Positions 7,745 to 15,555 of a stretch of 41,897 nt of DNA are shown here, piece by piece (position 1 is the stretch's first letter; each line of letters begins with the position of its first letter). The translations under genes and the position numbers were made by a program. Origin of the DNA: Planctomycetaceae bacterium (GTDB lineage Bacteria > Planctomycetota > Planctomycetia > Pirellulales > Pirellulaceae); assembly GCA_002717145.1 (NCBI GenBank), contig PBCP01000114.1, positions 1 to 41,897 on the forward strand, given 5' to 3'. Under the pieces are notes generated by a model, which saw only the letters and a program-made list of their open reading frames with translations, was not told the origin of the DNA and made no database searches.

Positions 7745-8598
7745 GCTATGAATCCCTTTCGATGGGGCAGAAGGTGACACTGGCCTGTATGCTTGAAGTG
7801 TCGGCTCCAAAGCCGGGAAATGTGCATCGCGGCGCGGACTTTGACGACCTCAGTTTTTATGATTTTATCCAAAGCGCCGCAGTGATAGGTCCTGTTTTTG
7901 AGCAGCACGAGCAACTTGGATTAGGTGAGTTGATACTCGCTGCTGTTGAAGCAACCAGAAGCGTAGTGTCAACCAATACGAATCTGGGACTGATCTTGTT
8001 GATGGCACCGTTAGCGAAAGCATCGACTCTCGATCAGGCAGGCATACAGGCAGTTCTCAGTAATCTCAATTCGGATGATGCAGATTTGACTTACCAGGCC
8101 ATTGCCAAGGCAAATGCGGGTGGCTTGGGGGAGGTCGAAGGAATGGATGTGCGAGGACAGGCGCCCGATTCATTGCTGGAGGCTATGAACTGTGCCAAAG
8201 AGCGTGATTTCATTGCGGCTCAATACACAAATCAATTTGATGATGTCCTGTCTGTTGCTGCTCCCAAACTGCGGCATTCTCAGGACTTAGGATTAACTCA
8301 GCCCAATGCAATTGTTCGGACTCACGTCGAGTTGATGAGTCTTTATCCGGACAGTTTGATTGCTCGGAAATGTGGGATCGAAGTCGCAAACGAGTCGGCC
8401 TCACGAGCGGCGGCAGTTCTTGCCCAGGCGTCGAGTGGCCAGGAGGCGTATGTGGCGGCACTATCAGATTTGGATTTTTGGTTGCGGACAGATGGTCACC
8501 GAAGAAATCCCGGCACTACGGCGGATATCATCGGAGCTTCAATTCTTGTAGGCTTAATAGAAGGGTGGTTAGAACCACCAATTCATCATCAGGTATAA
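7741..8598 (+). CDS. CitG/MdcB-like (triphosphoribosyl-dephospho-CoA synthase family) protein
   Basis: This is a 285-residue protein. Conserved stretches SAPKPGNVHRGADFDDLSFYD near the N-terminus, NTNLGLILLMAPLAKA around residue 80, and RNPGTTADIIGASIL near the C-terminus match the CitG family. The founding members use ATP to attach a ribosyl triphosphate to dephospho-CoA for citrate or malonate lyase. No lyase genes are present here, so that role is unlikely. Homologues are found in H4MPT-using bacteria, and the next gene is a pterin-type enzyme. I infer a step in pterin or C1 cofactor synthesis, possibly a ribosyl transfer. The ATG overlaps the upstream stop as ATGA, and the gap to the next gene is ten bases. 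Confidence 0.85.
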   Translation: MSYESLSMGQKVTLACMLEVSAPKPGNVHRGADFDDLSFYDFIQSAAVIGPVFEQHEQLGLGELILAAVEATRSVVSTNTNLGLILLMAPLAKASTLDQAGIQAVLSNLNSDDADLTYQAIAKANAGGLGEVEGMDVRGQAPDSLLEAMNCAKERDFIAAQYTNQFDDVLSVAAPKLRHSQDLGLTQPNAIVRTHVELMSLYPDSLIARKCGIEVANESASRAAAVLAQASSGQEAYVAALSDLDFWLRTDGHRRNPGTTADIIGASILVGLIEGWLEPPIHHQV

Positions 8599-8608
8599 GG
8601 CAAAGACC

Positions 8609-9115
8609 ATGGCAAAGAGTTATCGAGTGAAGCTGGAGAAGGAGCATTTGATTTTTAGTGCCGCACACTTCATTACCTTTGCGGGTAATATTTGCGAACG
8701 TATTCACGGACATAACTATCGCGTTTATGCCGAAGTTCAGGCTTCGTTGGACGAAAACCAGTACGTCATAGACTTTATAGCACTGCGTGACACGTTGAAA
8801 GAAATTACAGCATCTTTGGATCATCACGTATTGTTGCCCACGACTCATGAGCTGATTCAAGTGACGGCCGATGAGAAAGAGGTGTTGGTGAAATTCGAGG
8901 ACCGACGCTGGGTTTTCCCGTTAGACGACTGCGTCTTACTACCTGTTTCCAATACGACGGCAGAATTGATCGCTGATTTCATTGCAACCGAATTACTAAG
9001 ACGATTGGCCGATCAAGGGATCCACCAAATTGAAATGCTTGAAATTGGTGTAGACGAAAACGAAGGCCAGTGGGGTGTCGTGACACGTACAGCCGAAGAT
9101 TTGATGAGTAGCTGA
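8609..9115 (+). CDS. 6-pyruvoyl-tetrahydropterin synthase/QueD-family protein
   Basis: This is a 168-residue protein of the PTPS family (T-fold). The zinc ligands are visible as His20 in FSAAHF and His33/His35 in HGHN. The catalytic Cys29 lies just before them, the Asp71-His72 pair is in SLDHH, and the pterin-binding Glu is near residue 150 (GVDENEG). All key residues are present, so an enzyme is expected. Family members act on dihydroneopterin triphosphate (tetrahydrobiopterin, queuosine or folate-type pathways). A charged insertion around residues 80-110 lengthens it relative to QueD (about 120 residues). Its place directly after the CitG-like gene, with AAGG before the ATG, suggests a shared cofactor pathway. 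Confidence 0.9.
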   Translation: MAKSYRVKLEKEHLIFSAAHFITFAGNICERIHGHNYRVYAEVQASLDENQYVIDFIALRDTLKEITASLDHHVLLPTTHELIQVTADEKEVLVKFEDRRWVFPLDDCVLLPVSNTTAELIADFIATELLRRLADQGIHQIEMLEIGVDENEGQWGVVTRTAEDLMSS

Positions 9116-9182
9116 CTTTGAGGTGACGGTTTGGCCGTACATGTGATGGAAAAATGCGCCGTACAAGGTAGAATTTGCTGCT

Positions 9183-11807
9183 ATGGCTAAGACACCAATG
9201 ATGCAGCAGTATGATGAAGCCAAAGCAGTCGCTGGCGATGCTTTGTTACTATTTCGAATGGGAGATTTTTATGAACTCTTCCATGAAGATGCTCGTATTG
9301 CCTCGCGTGAACTCGGTTTGTCTCTTACCAGTCGGGATAAAGGTGAGAATCCGATTCCCATGGCAGGGTTTCCTCATCATCAGCTTGAACCGTATCTAAG
9401 CAGATTAATTCATGCCGGATTCAGGGCTGCTGTGTGCGAACAGGTTCAGGACCCTAAAGAAGCAAAAGGGCTGGTGAAACGGGAAATTGCCAGGATTGTT
9501 TCGCCGGGGACACTCACGGACGATGCCATGCTGGATCCCCGTGAAAGCAATTATCTTTTGGCCCTTGTGGAAGATGCTGAGCAGGGGGCACCTAAAGACA
9601 AGCTAATAGAAGATCCCGGTGACCAGCGAGTTGGATTTGCCTGGGCCGATTTATCGACAGGACGGTTTCTGGCCTCTGTCTTCCGAAAGTCAGAACTTGC
9701 CGATCAGCTTGTGAGGATCGGACCTGCTGAAGTTCTGGTGGATGAAGAAGCGGACTGCGTGCCGGATTATTTGGCAGATCAGTTTATGCTGACTCGCAGA
9801 CCAGCCTGGGCCTTTGGTCTCGACAGCGCAAAAAATGCACTTTCAAAACAATTTGAAACTAAACATCTCGACGGTTTTGGCTTTACCGATGAAGATAATC
9901 CGGCCGTTCGTGCGGCTGGTGCTCTGCTGGATTACCTCGTGGAAACGCAAAAGAGCTCGCTTGACCATTTTCAAAGCCTGCTGCCCTATCGCACGGGAAG
10001 CACTCTGGAAATTGATGAGGCAACCCGGCGCAGCCTGGAAATTACCAGGACTTTACGTGATGGTCGACGTGATGGATCATTGCTTTCGGTGATTGATCGA
10101 ACGGTTACCGCTATGGGGTCCCGCTTGCTTGCTGACTGGATTTCTAACCCGCTGACCGATAAGCAGGATATTGAAAGTCGTCACGACAGTGTTGAAGAAC
10201 TGTCGAAAGAAAATACCTTGCGAGATAAATTACGTGAGAAGCTTCGAGATGTCTATGATGTGGAACGGCTGTTGGCACGCGTTTCTACCGGTCGGGCTAG
10301 TCCTCGTGATCTAGCTCACATTGGTCGGACTTTACGTCAGCTTCCGCCGGTAAAAGACGCAGTCCGGAACCGCCGAAGCACCTTGTTGCAACTTGCCTTT
10401 GATTCAATCGACCTATGTCCTGAATTATGTGAAAGTCTTGAAGCCGCTCTGGTCGACGATTGCCCATTACTTGCGCGTGACGGAGGTATTATTCGTGATG
10501 GGTATCACAAAGAATTAGATGAATTACGAAAGCTGGCTGCAGGTGGTAAACAGTGGATTGCTGAATATCAGGCCAGAGAAGCAGAACGCATTGGAGTGAC
10601 CAATCTAAAAGTTGGTTTTAATAAAGTGTTTGGCTACTATCTGGAGCTTAGTAATTCCAATAAAGATAAAGCTCCTGAAGAATACATTCGTAAACAAACT
10701 TTGAAAAATGCCGAACGTTACATTACACCGGAATTGAAGGAATACGAAGAAGAAGTTCTAAGTAGCGATGACAAAGTCAAGGCACTCGAATACGAATTGT
10801 TCATTGAGTTGCGCAGTCAGGTGCATGAGGCCCAGACACGGTTGAAACGTACGGCAGATCAACTTGCTGCGTTGGACGTCTTGCAGTCATTAGCAGAACT
10901 GGCGGTAATCAGGGGATACTGCAGGCCCGTGATGGACGAACAGCCTATTCTTGAGATCAGAGAAGGGCGGCACCCGGTGCTGGATATTACTGAGCCCGAT
11001 GGAACCTTTGTGCCCAATGACACAATCGCTGACCATCGCGACAAAAACCTACTGCTGATTACGGGCCCTAATATGGCCGGGAAAAGTACTTATATCCGAC
11101 AGGTTGCTTTGATAACCCTGTTAGCCCAGGTTGGAAGCTTTGTGCCAGCTACGTCAGCGATTGTAGGTATTGCAGATCGTATTTTTGCCAGAGTGGGAGC
11201 AAGTGACGAACTGTCGCGTGGTCAGTCGACATTCATGGTCGAGATGACAGAGACGGCACGAATTTTAAATACGGCGACTCGGCGCAGCCTGATTATCCTC
11301 GATGAAATCGGACGGGGAACGAGTACCTATGACGGAGTGTCGTTGGCGTGGTCGATAGTTGAGTTTATCCATGAACGTTTGCAGGCAAGAACTCTTTTTG
11401 CCACACACTACCACGAGCTCACTGACCTTTCCAAAACTCTCGGACGCCTTGCAAATCTAAATGTCTCCGTGAAGGAATGGGAAGATAATGTCGTCTTTCT
11501 ACACAAGATTGTCGAAGGTTCAGCAGATAAAAGCTATGGAATTCATGTTGCTAAACTGGCCGGTGTGCCTCGTTCGGTCAATGAACGTGCGACAGAGATT
11601 CTTGGTCAGTTGGAAGCATCTCATGGCGGAGAGGGGATCTCACTTGCGAGTTCGTCGAAGGTAAATGAGATGCAGATGTCGCTGTTTGGTGGACAGGATC
11701 ACCCCCTGCTGGAAGATATCAGGGAAACAGATCTCCATAGCCTTACTCCTCTGGAAGCCATGATGTTAATTCAGAAATGGCAAAATAGCTTGAAGGGGGA
11801 TGGGTAA
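9183..11807 (+). CDS. mutS: DNA mismatch repair ATPase MutS
   Basis: This is an 874-residue full-length MutS (E. coli MutS has 853). The mismatch-reading motif is Phe29-Tyr-Glu31 in MGDFYELF, at the usual N-terminal position. Connector, lever and clamp regions follow. The ATPase has Walker A GPNMAGKST (about residue 627), Walker B LIILDEIGRGTSTYDG (about 703) and the signature SRGQSTFMVEM. It recognises mismatched bases and recruits MutL. The start ATG has AAGGTAG upstream. It is separated by 67 bases from the PTPS gene and converges with the next gene, with a single base between stops. Confidence 0.98.
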   Translation: MAKTPMMQQYDEAKAVAGDALLLFRMGDFYELFHEDARIASRELGLSLTSRDKGENPIPMAGFPHHQLEPYLSRLIHAGFRAAVCEQVQDPKEAKGLVKREIARIVSPGTLTDDAMLDPRESNYLLALVEDAEQGAPKDKLIEDPGDQRVGFAWADLSTGRFLASVFRKSELADQLVRIGPAEVLVDEEADCVPDYLADQFMLTRRPAWAFGLDSAKNALSKQFETKHLDGFGFTDEDNPAVRAAGALLDYLVETQKSSLDHFQSLLPYRTGSTLEIDEATRRSLEITRTLRDGRRDGSLLSVIDRTVTAMGSRLLADWISNPLTDKQDIESRHDSVEELSKENTLRDKLREKLRDVYDVERLLARVSTGRASPRDLAHIGRTLRQLPPVKDAVRNRRSTLLQLAFDSIDLCPELCESLEAALVDDCPLLARDGGIIRDGYHKELDELRKLAAGGKQWIAEYQAREAERIGVTNLKVGFNKVFGYYLELSNSNKDKAPEEYIRKQTLKNAERYITPELKEYEEEVLSSDDKVKALEYELFIELRSQVHEAQTRLKRTADQLAALDVLQSLAELAVIRGYCRPVMDEQPILEIREGRHPVLDITEPDGTFVPNDTIADHRDKNLLLITGPNMAGKSTYIRQVALITLLAQVGSFVPATSAIVGIADRIFARVGASDELSRGQSTFMVEMTETARILNTATRRSLIILDEIGRGTSTYDGVSLAWSIVEFIHERLQARTLFATHYHELTDLSKTLGRLANLNVSVKEWEDNVVFLHKIVEGSADKSYGIHVAKLAGVPRSVNERATEILGQLEASHGGEGISLASSSKVNEMQMSLFGGQDHPLLEDIRETDLHSLTPLEAMMLIQKWQNSLKGDG

Positions 11808-11808
11808 T

Positions 11809-13314
11809 CTAAAGCGTTACAGTTGCCAACGCTGCCCAGACTGTCGTCCAGGTCAAACATCCAACCAAAACCCATCTGTAACTGAATTGAGGCTTGTTGG
11901 TTGTGATGTTTTGTAATCCTATCCCTGCATAAGCCATTACCATCGGTACCAGTGGTAGAGTGAATCGTTCGCCAGCCGCAATCGGTATGTACCAGGCGAA
12001 TACCAAAATGCTGGCAGCGATAGTTCCTAAAATAAATATTTGCATTGGTCTCTCGAGATGGATCAGTGTTAGTAGTAGGAGCAGCATAATAGGGATTCCG
12101 GCCAACACTCGGCCTTCACCGATCGGGCTGGGGCCGAGCGAGCGAACGAAGATAAATGATTCCCAGCCAACTCCTCGAATCTCGCGTTGAAGTAGATCTG
12201 CTGTAGTGTGACGGCTCAGGAAATCGCGGCGTATTTGATCCAGCGTGTCGGAGGCTGCCAGCTTGGCCTGAATCTGTGGATCGTCTGGAAATTCGTCCAT
12301 GTATAGGAAATACGTATTCACATTGAATGTTGGAGAATCATAAACCAACGTATTGCGAATTAAAAGCGGATGGGCAATCAGTAACCAACCACTGACTGCA
12401 AAAATAGTTGCCACCAGCGAAGCTTTCAGCTTCTGGAGGTGTGATGTGTTATCGCGGCGTTGTAGACCGCTGGTAAAAGACGTTAACACTAATACAACAA
12501 AAAATAGCAATCCCGTGCCTTTGGTCATATAAGCCATTCCCAGACATGCACCGCTAACTAACCAAAAAGCATAGGCTTGCTTTTTGCCGCGATTAACTAA
12601 GGCAAGATTTAGGGCGACCCAGGCTGCCGACACGAACAATGTGAGCCAGGCTTCACAAGTTGCCAGGCCTGAAAAATATCCGAAAGTATGATTGGTGGCT
12701 AACAACGTTGCTGTGATGGCAGCTGCTTGCCATGAGTGACTTTTTATCAGATACACGACTACCATGAGCATGGTCAGTGTGGTGGCGATTAAGCTAAGCC
12801 TCTTTCCGGATTCCAGATCAGGAGAAAGAGAAAGGAGGCCAATGTAGAAGGGATGTTGATTTGCCTGAGTGTATTCGCCTGAATATAAATCTGCGAGGAG
12901 TTGGCCTGGCCCCCCGTCTTGCTGCGTTTGCTTAGCAAATCGAAGAAATGCGGCCGGATCACTGTGGGAGTCATCCGTAAGAATGGCGTGATAAGAAAAG
13001 GTAATGAAGGCAAACCCTACACCTGCGGCAATAATAGTTAGAAGCGTAAATGCTGAAAACGACCGGAATTGTTTTTCTTCCGGTTGGCCTAATTGATAAA
13101 GGTACTGCTGCGTTTTACTTAGTTTTTCGGTGGGTTGCACGGAGAGATAGATCGAGACGGCCAGCAATAATATACTCGAGATGCCCATCAGGACAGCCAG
13201 TGGACGGTCCCAGATTTCAACCCAATTGAAGTGGCTCCCAAGCGTGTACAATGCCAACACGCAGGCTGTCGCCAGAGTGACACAGATGAATCGAAGGGTT
13301 TGGGAAGATCTCAT
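11809..13314 (-). CDS. GT39/ArnT-like integral membrane glycosyltransferase
   Basis: This is a 501-residue membrane protein with about ten or more hydrophobic segments. After an early transmembrane helix comes a loop with acidic residues (ILTDDSHSDPAAFLRFAKQ), then QHPFYIGLLSL. This layout fits GT-C enzymes of family 39 (protein mannosyltransferase/ArnT-like), where an acidic pair in the first periplasmic loop is catalytic. Such enzymes transfer a sugar from a lipid-phosphate donor outside the membrane. The acceptor is unknown. It overlaps the spermidine synthase-like gene upstream (ATGA), which implies translational coupling. The GT-C family assignment is reasonable rather than firm. Confidence 0.7.
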   Translation of the reverse strand: MRSSQTLRFICVTLATACVLALYTLGSHFNWVEIWDRPLAVLMGISSILLLAVSIYLSVQPTEKLSKTQQYLYQLGQPEEKQFRSFSAFTLLTIIAAGVGFAFITFSYHAILTDDSHSDPAAFLRFAKQTQQDGGPGQLLADLYSGEYTQANQHPFYIGLLSLSPDLESGKRLSLIATTLTMLMVVVYLIKSHSWQAAAITATLLATNHTFGYFSGLATCEAWLTLFVSAAWVALNLALVNRGKKQAYAFWLVSGACLGMAYMTKGTGLLFFVVLVLTSFTSGLQRRDNTSHLQKLKASLVATIFAVSGWLLIAHPLLIRNTLVYDSPTFNVNTYFLYMDEFPDDPQIQAKLAASDTLDQIRRDFLSRHTTADLLQREIRGVGWESFIFVRSLGPSPIGEGRVLAGIPIMLLLLLTLIHLERPMQIFILGTIAASILVFAWYIPIAAGERFTLPLVPMVMAYAGIGLQNITTNKPQFSYRWVLVGCLTWTTVWAALATVTL

Positions 13315-15473
13315 TTCAGTATTTGTAGTAGATTGCTGTAGTGATCAGTCCAGGGAGAAATCTGTTTGATGTTTTCCGGTTTCGTAGCAGTTGACTGTTG
13401 GTCAAGTTTTGAGATGAATTCAGGGGCTTTGGACAAAATCGCCCAGCGTGCATCATAGGTATCGACCGTTTCTTTGGAGTCGATAATACGGAGCGAAAGT
13501 TGGTGATGCTGTGCGATTCCGTTTAAAACGGGTACCAGGTCCAGATGTTGATTACTAATGTGTACACAGATTACACCGTTCGTATTTAGACGATTGAGGT
13601 ACAATTCAAAGGCTTCCAGAGTCAGTAGATGAACGGGGATTGCATCACTGCTAAAGGCATCAAGAATCAATAGATCAATCGATTGAGTTGGCTGGGATTG
13701 AATTCCCATTCGTCCGTCGGCGGCGATTGTCTCCACATCGGTGGAACATAGAGTTAGATAGCGGAAGGAGGTGCGGGCTAACTCAATGACTTTGGGGTTG
13801 ATTTCGTAAAAACGAATTTTGTCACCCTGACGGGCGTAAACGCTTAACGTCCCGGTCCCAAGCCCAACAGCTGTGATTTCCAGATCCACCTTTTCGTCTA
13901 GTAATCCAAACACCTGGCCAATGCCGGATTTGCGCCCGTAGTAGGTAGTGGGTTTTAATGCTACTGAATCGTCGATAATTTGTGTGCCATGTACGACTCG
14001 GCCGTGACGTAATTGCAAGTGGTTGTCAGTTGATTCCAGATGATTTGTAGTGCGGCTAACTTGTAGCGTGCCGTAGAAATTTCGAGTTGCGATCTCAGCG
14101 CGATGTTGAGTCATTTTCCATTGGCTGAGAACGACGAGACCGAAAGCCAGCCCAACAGGAATGACGACCGATAATTGAAGGAGTCCATTTTTATCCAAAA
14201 CCTGCTTCACCAGGACTAAGCCAGCCAGCGAGAAGGCAGCGATTAGTCCCAGATGGTATTCGTGATACTGTGAGAAGACTACCGGACAAATCACGGATAC
14301 CAAAAAGCCTCCTAATGCGCCGCCGATCGATATGCAGAGATAATACAGCGTAAGATGTTGTTTGTCGGGACGAATGCGAAATAGCTCGCCGTGACAGGTC
14401 ATACATGCAAAAAAGAAAGCAAGGGCCATGAGAATTGTGTAGGCGACCACATTCTCGGCAATGCCCTGGAATAAAAGGAAGCCAAGATAACCGTCAACAG
14501 TTTCCCGAATGTAGTAAAGACTCAGTAGCAAAATTGCCGCAGCTGTTCCCAATGCGTAACTACGGCGGAAATACCACTTGGGATTATCAAATGTAATGAC
14601 GAAACTGATCAGGTAGATGGCCAATGGCATAATCCAAAGAAATGGAATGACGGCAATGTCCTGTGTCAACTGGTCCGTTACGGCAAGCAGCAGGATCGAT
14701 GCAAGGGCTGCTAAGGCAGCCCATTTCCCCATTTGCTTTGTAGTGGGAGGGCCTTCGACTGTAGGTTGTGGTTTGTCATTTTCAGTCTCGTGTGCCAGTC
14801 CCTGTTTCGTGCATCGCCAACCAAGAATGCTGATGGCTAGGGCAAAGCAAACGTATCCAACTGACCATACTCCACCTTGAGTTGGGATGTCGAGATAAAC
14901 TTCCATGAGAAACGGGTAAGTGATCAGAGCGGTTAATGAACCGATATTGGAAAGCGAATAGAGCCGGTACGGAGTACTTTGCCCCTGAGTAAGACCGAAC
15001 CAGTTTTGCACGAGTGGTCCCGTTGTTGACAAGACAAAATAGGGCAGGCCAACCGTCACAAATAAAAGGAACAAAATGGTGCTGACTGGCTGAGTTGATG
15101 CAGCGGACGCTTCCGGGGCCGAGAAAGACAGAGGGAGAAAAATACAGGCACTCAACACCAGTATGCAATGTATTCTAAATTGTCGATGGATCGGCCAGCG
15201 ACTGAGTAAATGGGCATAGCAATAACCAGCGACAAGGATTGTCTGGAAGAAGAGCATGCTGGTGGTCCAAACACTTGAAGCACCGCCAAACCAAGCCAGA
15301 ATTGCTTTACTTGCCATCGGTTGTACCTGAAACAGCAACAGCGCACTAATGACTACAGTGGTAGCTGACCAGCGTTGGATGGATTTATTTGCTTCAGTCA
15401 TGAGAAAAATTGTTTGATGTGCGGAGGCAAAGGGTTTGTGGCGAAAATCACCTTGCATTGACGGATTAGACAC
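13311..15473 (-). CDS. Membrane-fused spermidine synthase-like protein
   Basis: This is a protein of about 720 residues. The first roughly 440 residues hold many hydrophobic helices, beginning with ATTVVISALLLFQVQPMASKAILAWFGGASSVW. This opening is typical of the group annotated as fused MFS/spermidine synthase. The C-terminal part is a Rossmann fold of the spermidine synthase type: VGLGTGTLSVYARQGD, then FYEINPKVIELA, then DLLILDAFSSDAIPVHLLT. The classical GGGDG motif is changed to GLGTGT, so true polyamine synthesis is doubtful. The start is uncertain: GTG at 15473 is used here, but ATG at 15401 (MTEANKS) is equally possible and neither has a clear Shine-Dalgarno sequence. Confidence 0.82.
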   Translation of the reverse strand: MSNPSMQGDFRHKPFASAHQTIFLMTEANKSIQRWSATTVVISALLLFQVQPMASKAILAWFGGASSVWTTSMLFFQTILVAGYCYAHLLSRWPIHRQFRIHCILVLSACIFLPLSFSAPEASAASTQPVSTILFLLFVTVGLPYFVLSTTGPLVQNWFGLTQGQSTPYRLYSLSNIGSLTALITYPFLMEVYLDIPTQGGVWSVGYVCFALAISILGWRCTKQGLAHETENDKPQPTVEGPPTTKQMGKWAALAALASILLLAVTDQLTQDIAVIPFLWIMPLAIYLISFVITFDNPKWYFRRSYALGTAAAILLLSLYYIRETVDGYLGFLLFQGIAENVVAYTILMALAFFFACMTCHGELFRIRPDKQHLTLYYLCISIGGALGGFLVSVICPVVFSQYHEYHLGLIAAFSLAGLVLVKQVLDKNGLLQLSVVIPVGLAFGLVVLSQWKMTQHRAEIATRNFYGTLQVSRTTNHLESTDNHLQLRHGRVVHGTQIIDDSVALKPTTYYGRKSGIGQVFGLLDEKVDLEITAVGLGTGTLSVYARQGDKIRFYEINPKVIELARTSFRYLTLCSTDVETIAADGRMGIQSQPTQSIDLLILDAFSSDAIPVHLLTLEAFELYLNRLNTNGVICVHISNQHLDLVPVLNGIAQHHQLSLRIIDSKETVDTYDARWAILSKAPEFISKLDQQSTATKPENIKQISPWTDHYSNLLQILK

Positions 15474-15499
15474 ATACCTATACCAGATATCGGCCAGCT

Positions 15500-15550
15500 T
15501 ACACCCTGCTCTTCACGGGTTTAGGGACGCTGGAATCCGGATAGGGTGTA
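15500..15550. repeat. Inverted repeat TACACCCT/AGGGTGTA between genes
   Basis: A perfect 8-bp inverted repeat lies in the 80-bp gap between the oxidoreductase stop and the spermidine synthase-like start. It flanks a 35-base spacer that contains the palindrome ATCCGGAT (15535-15542). No T-tract follows, so it is not a standard terminator. It may be a regulatory stem of the downstream gene or chance. Confidence 0.35.
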
Positions 15551-15555
15551 TTGTG

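Noticed and set aside
7741..8598. Role of the CitG-like gene in citrate or malonate lyase activation
   Set aside because: No lyase subunits or other citX/mdc genes are in the window, and the gene sits with a pterin enzyme.
15500..15550. The inverted repeat as an intrinsic terminator of the oxidoreductase gene
   Set aside because: The spacer is 35 bases and no T-tract follows on the minus strand.
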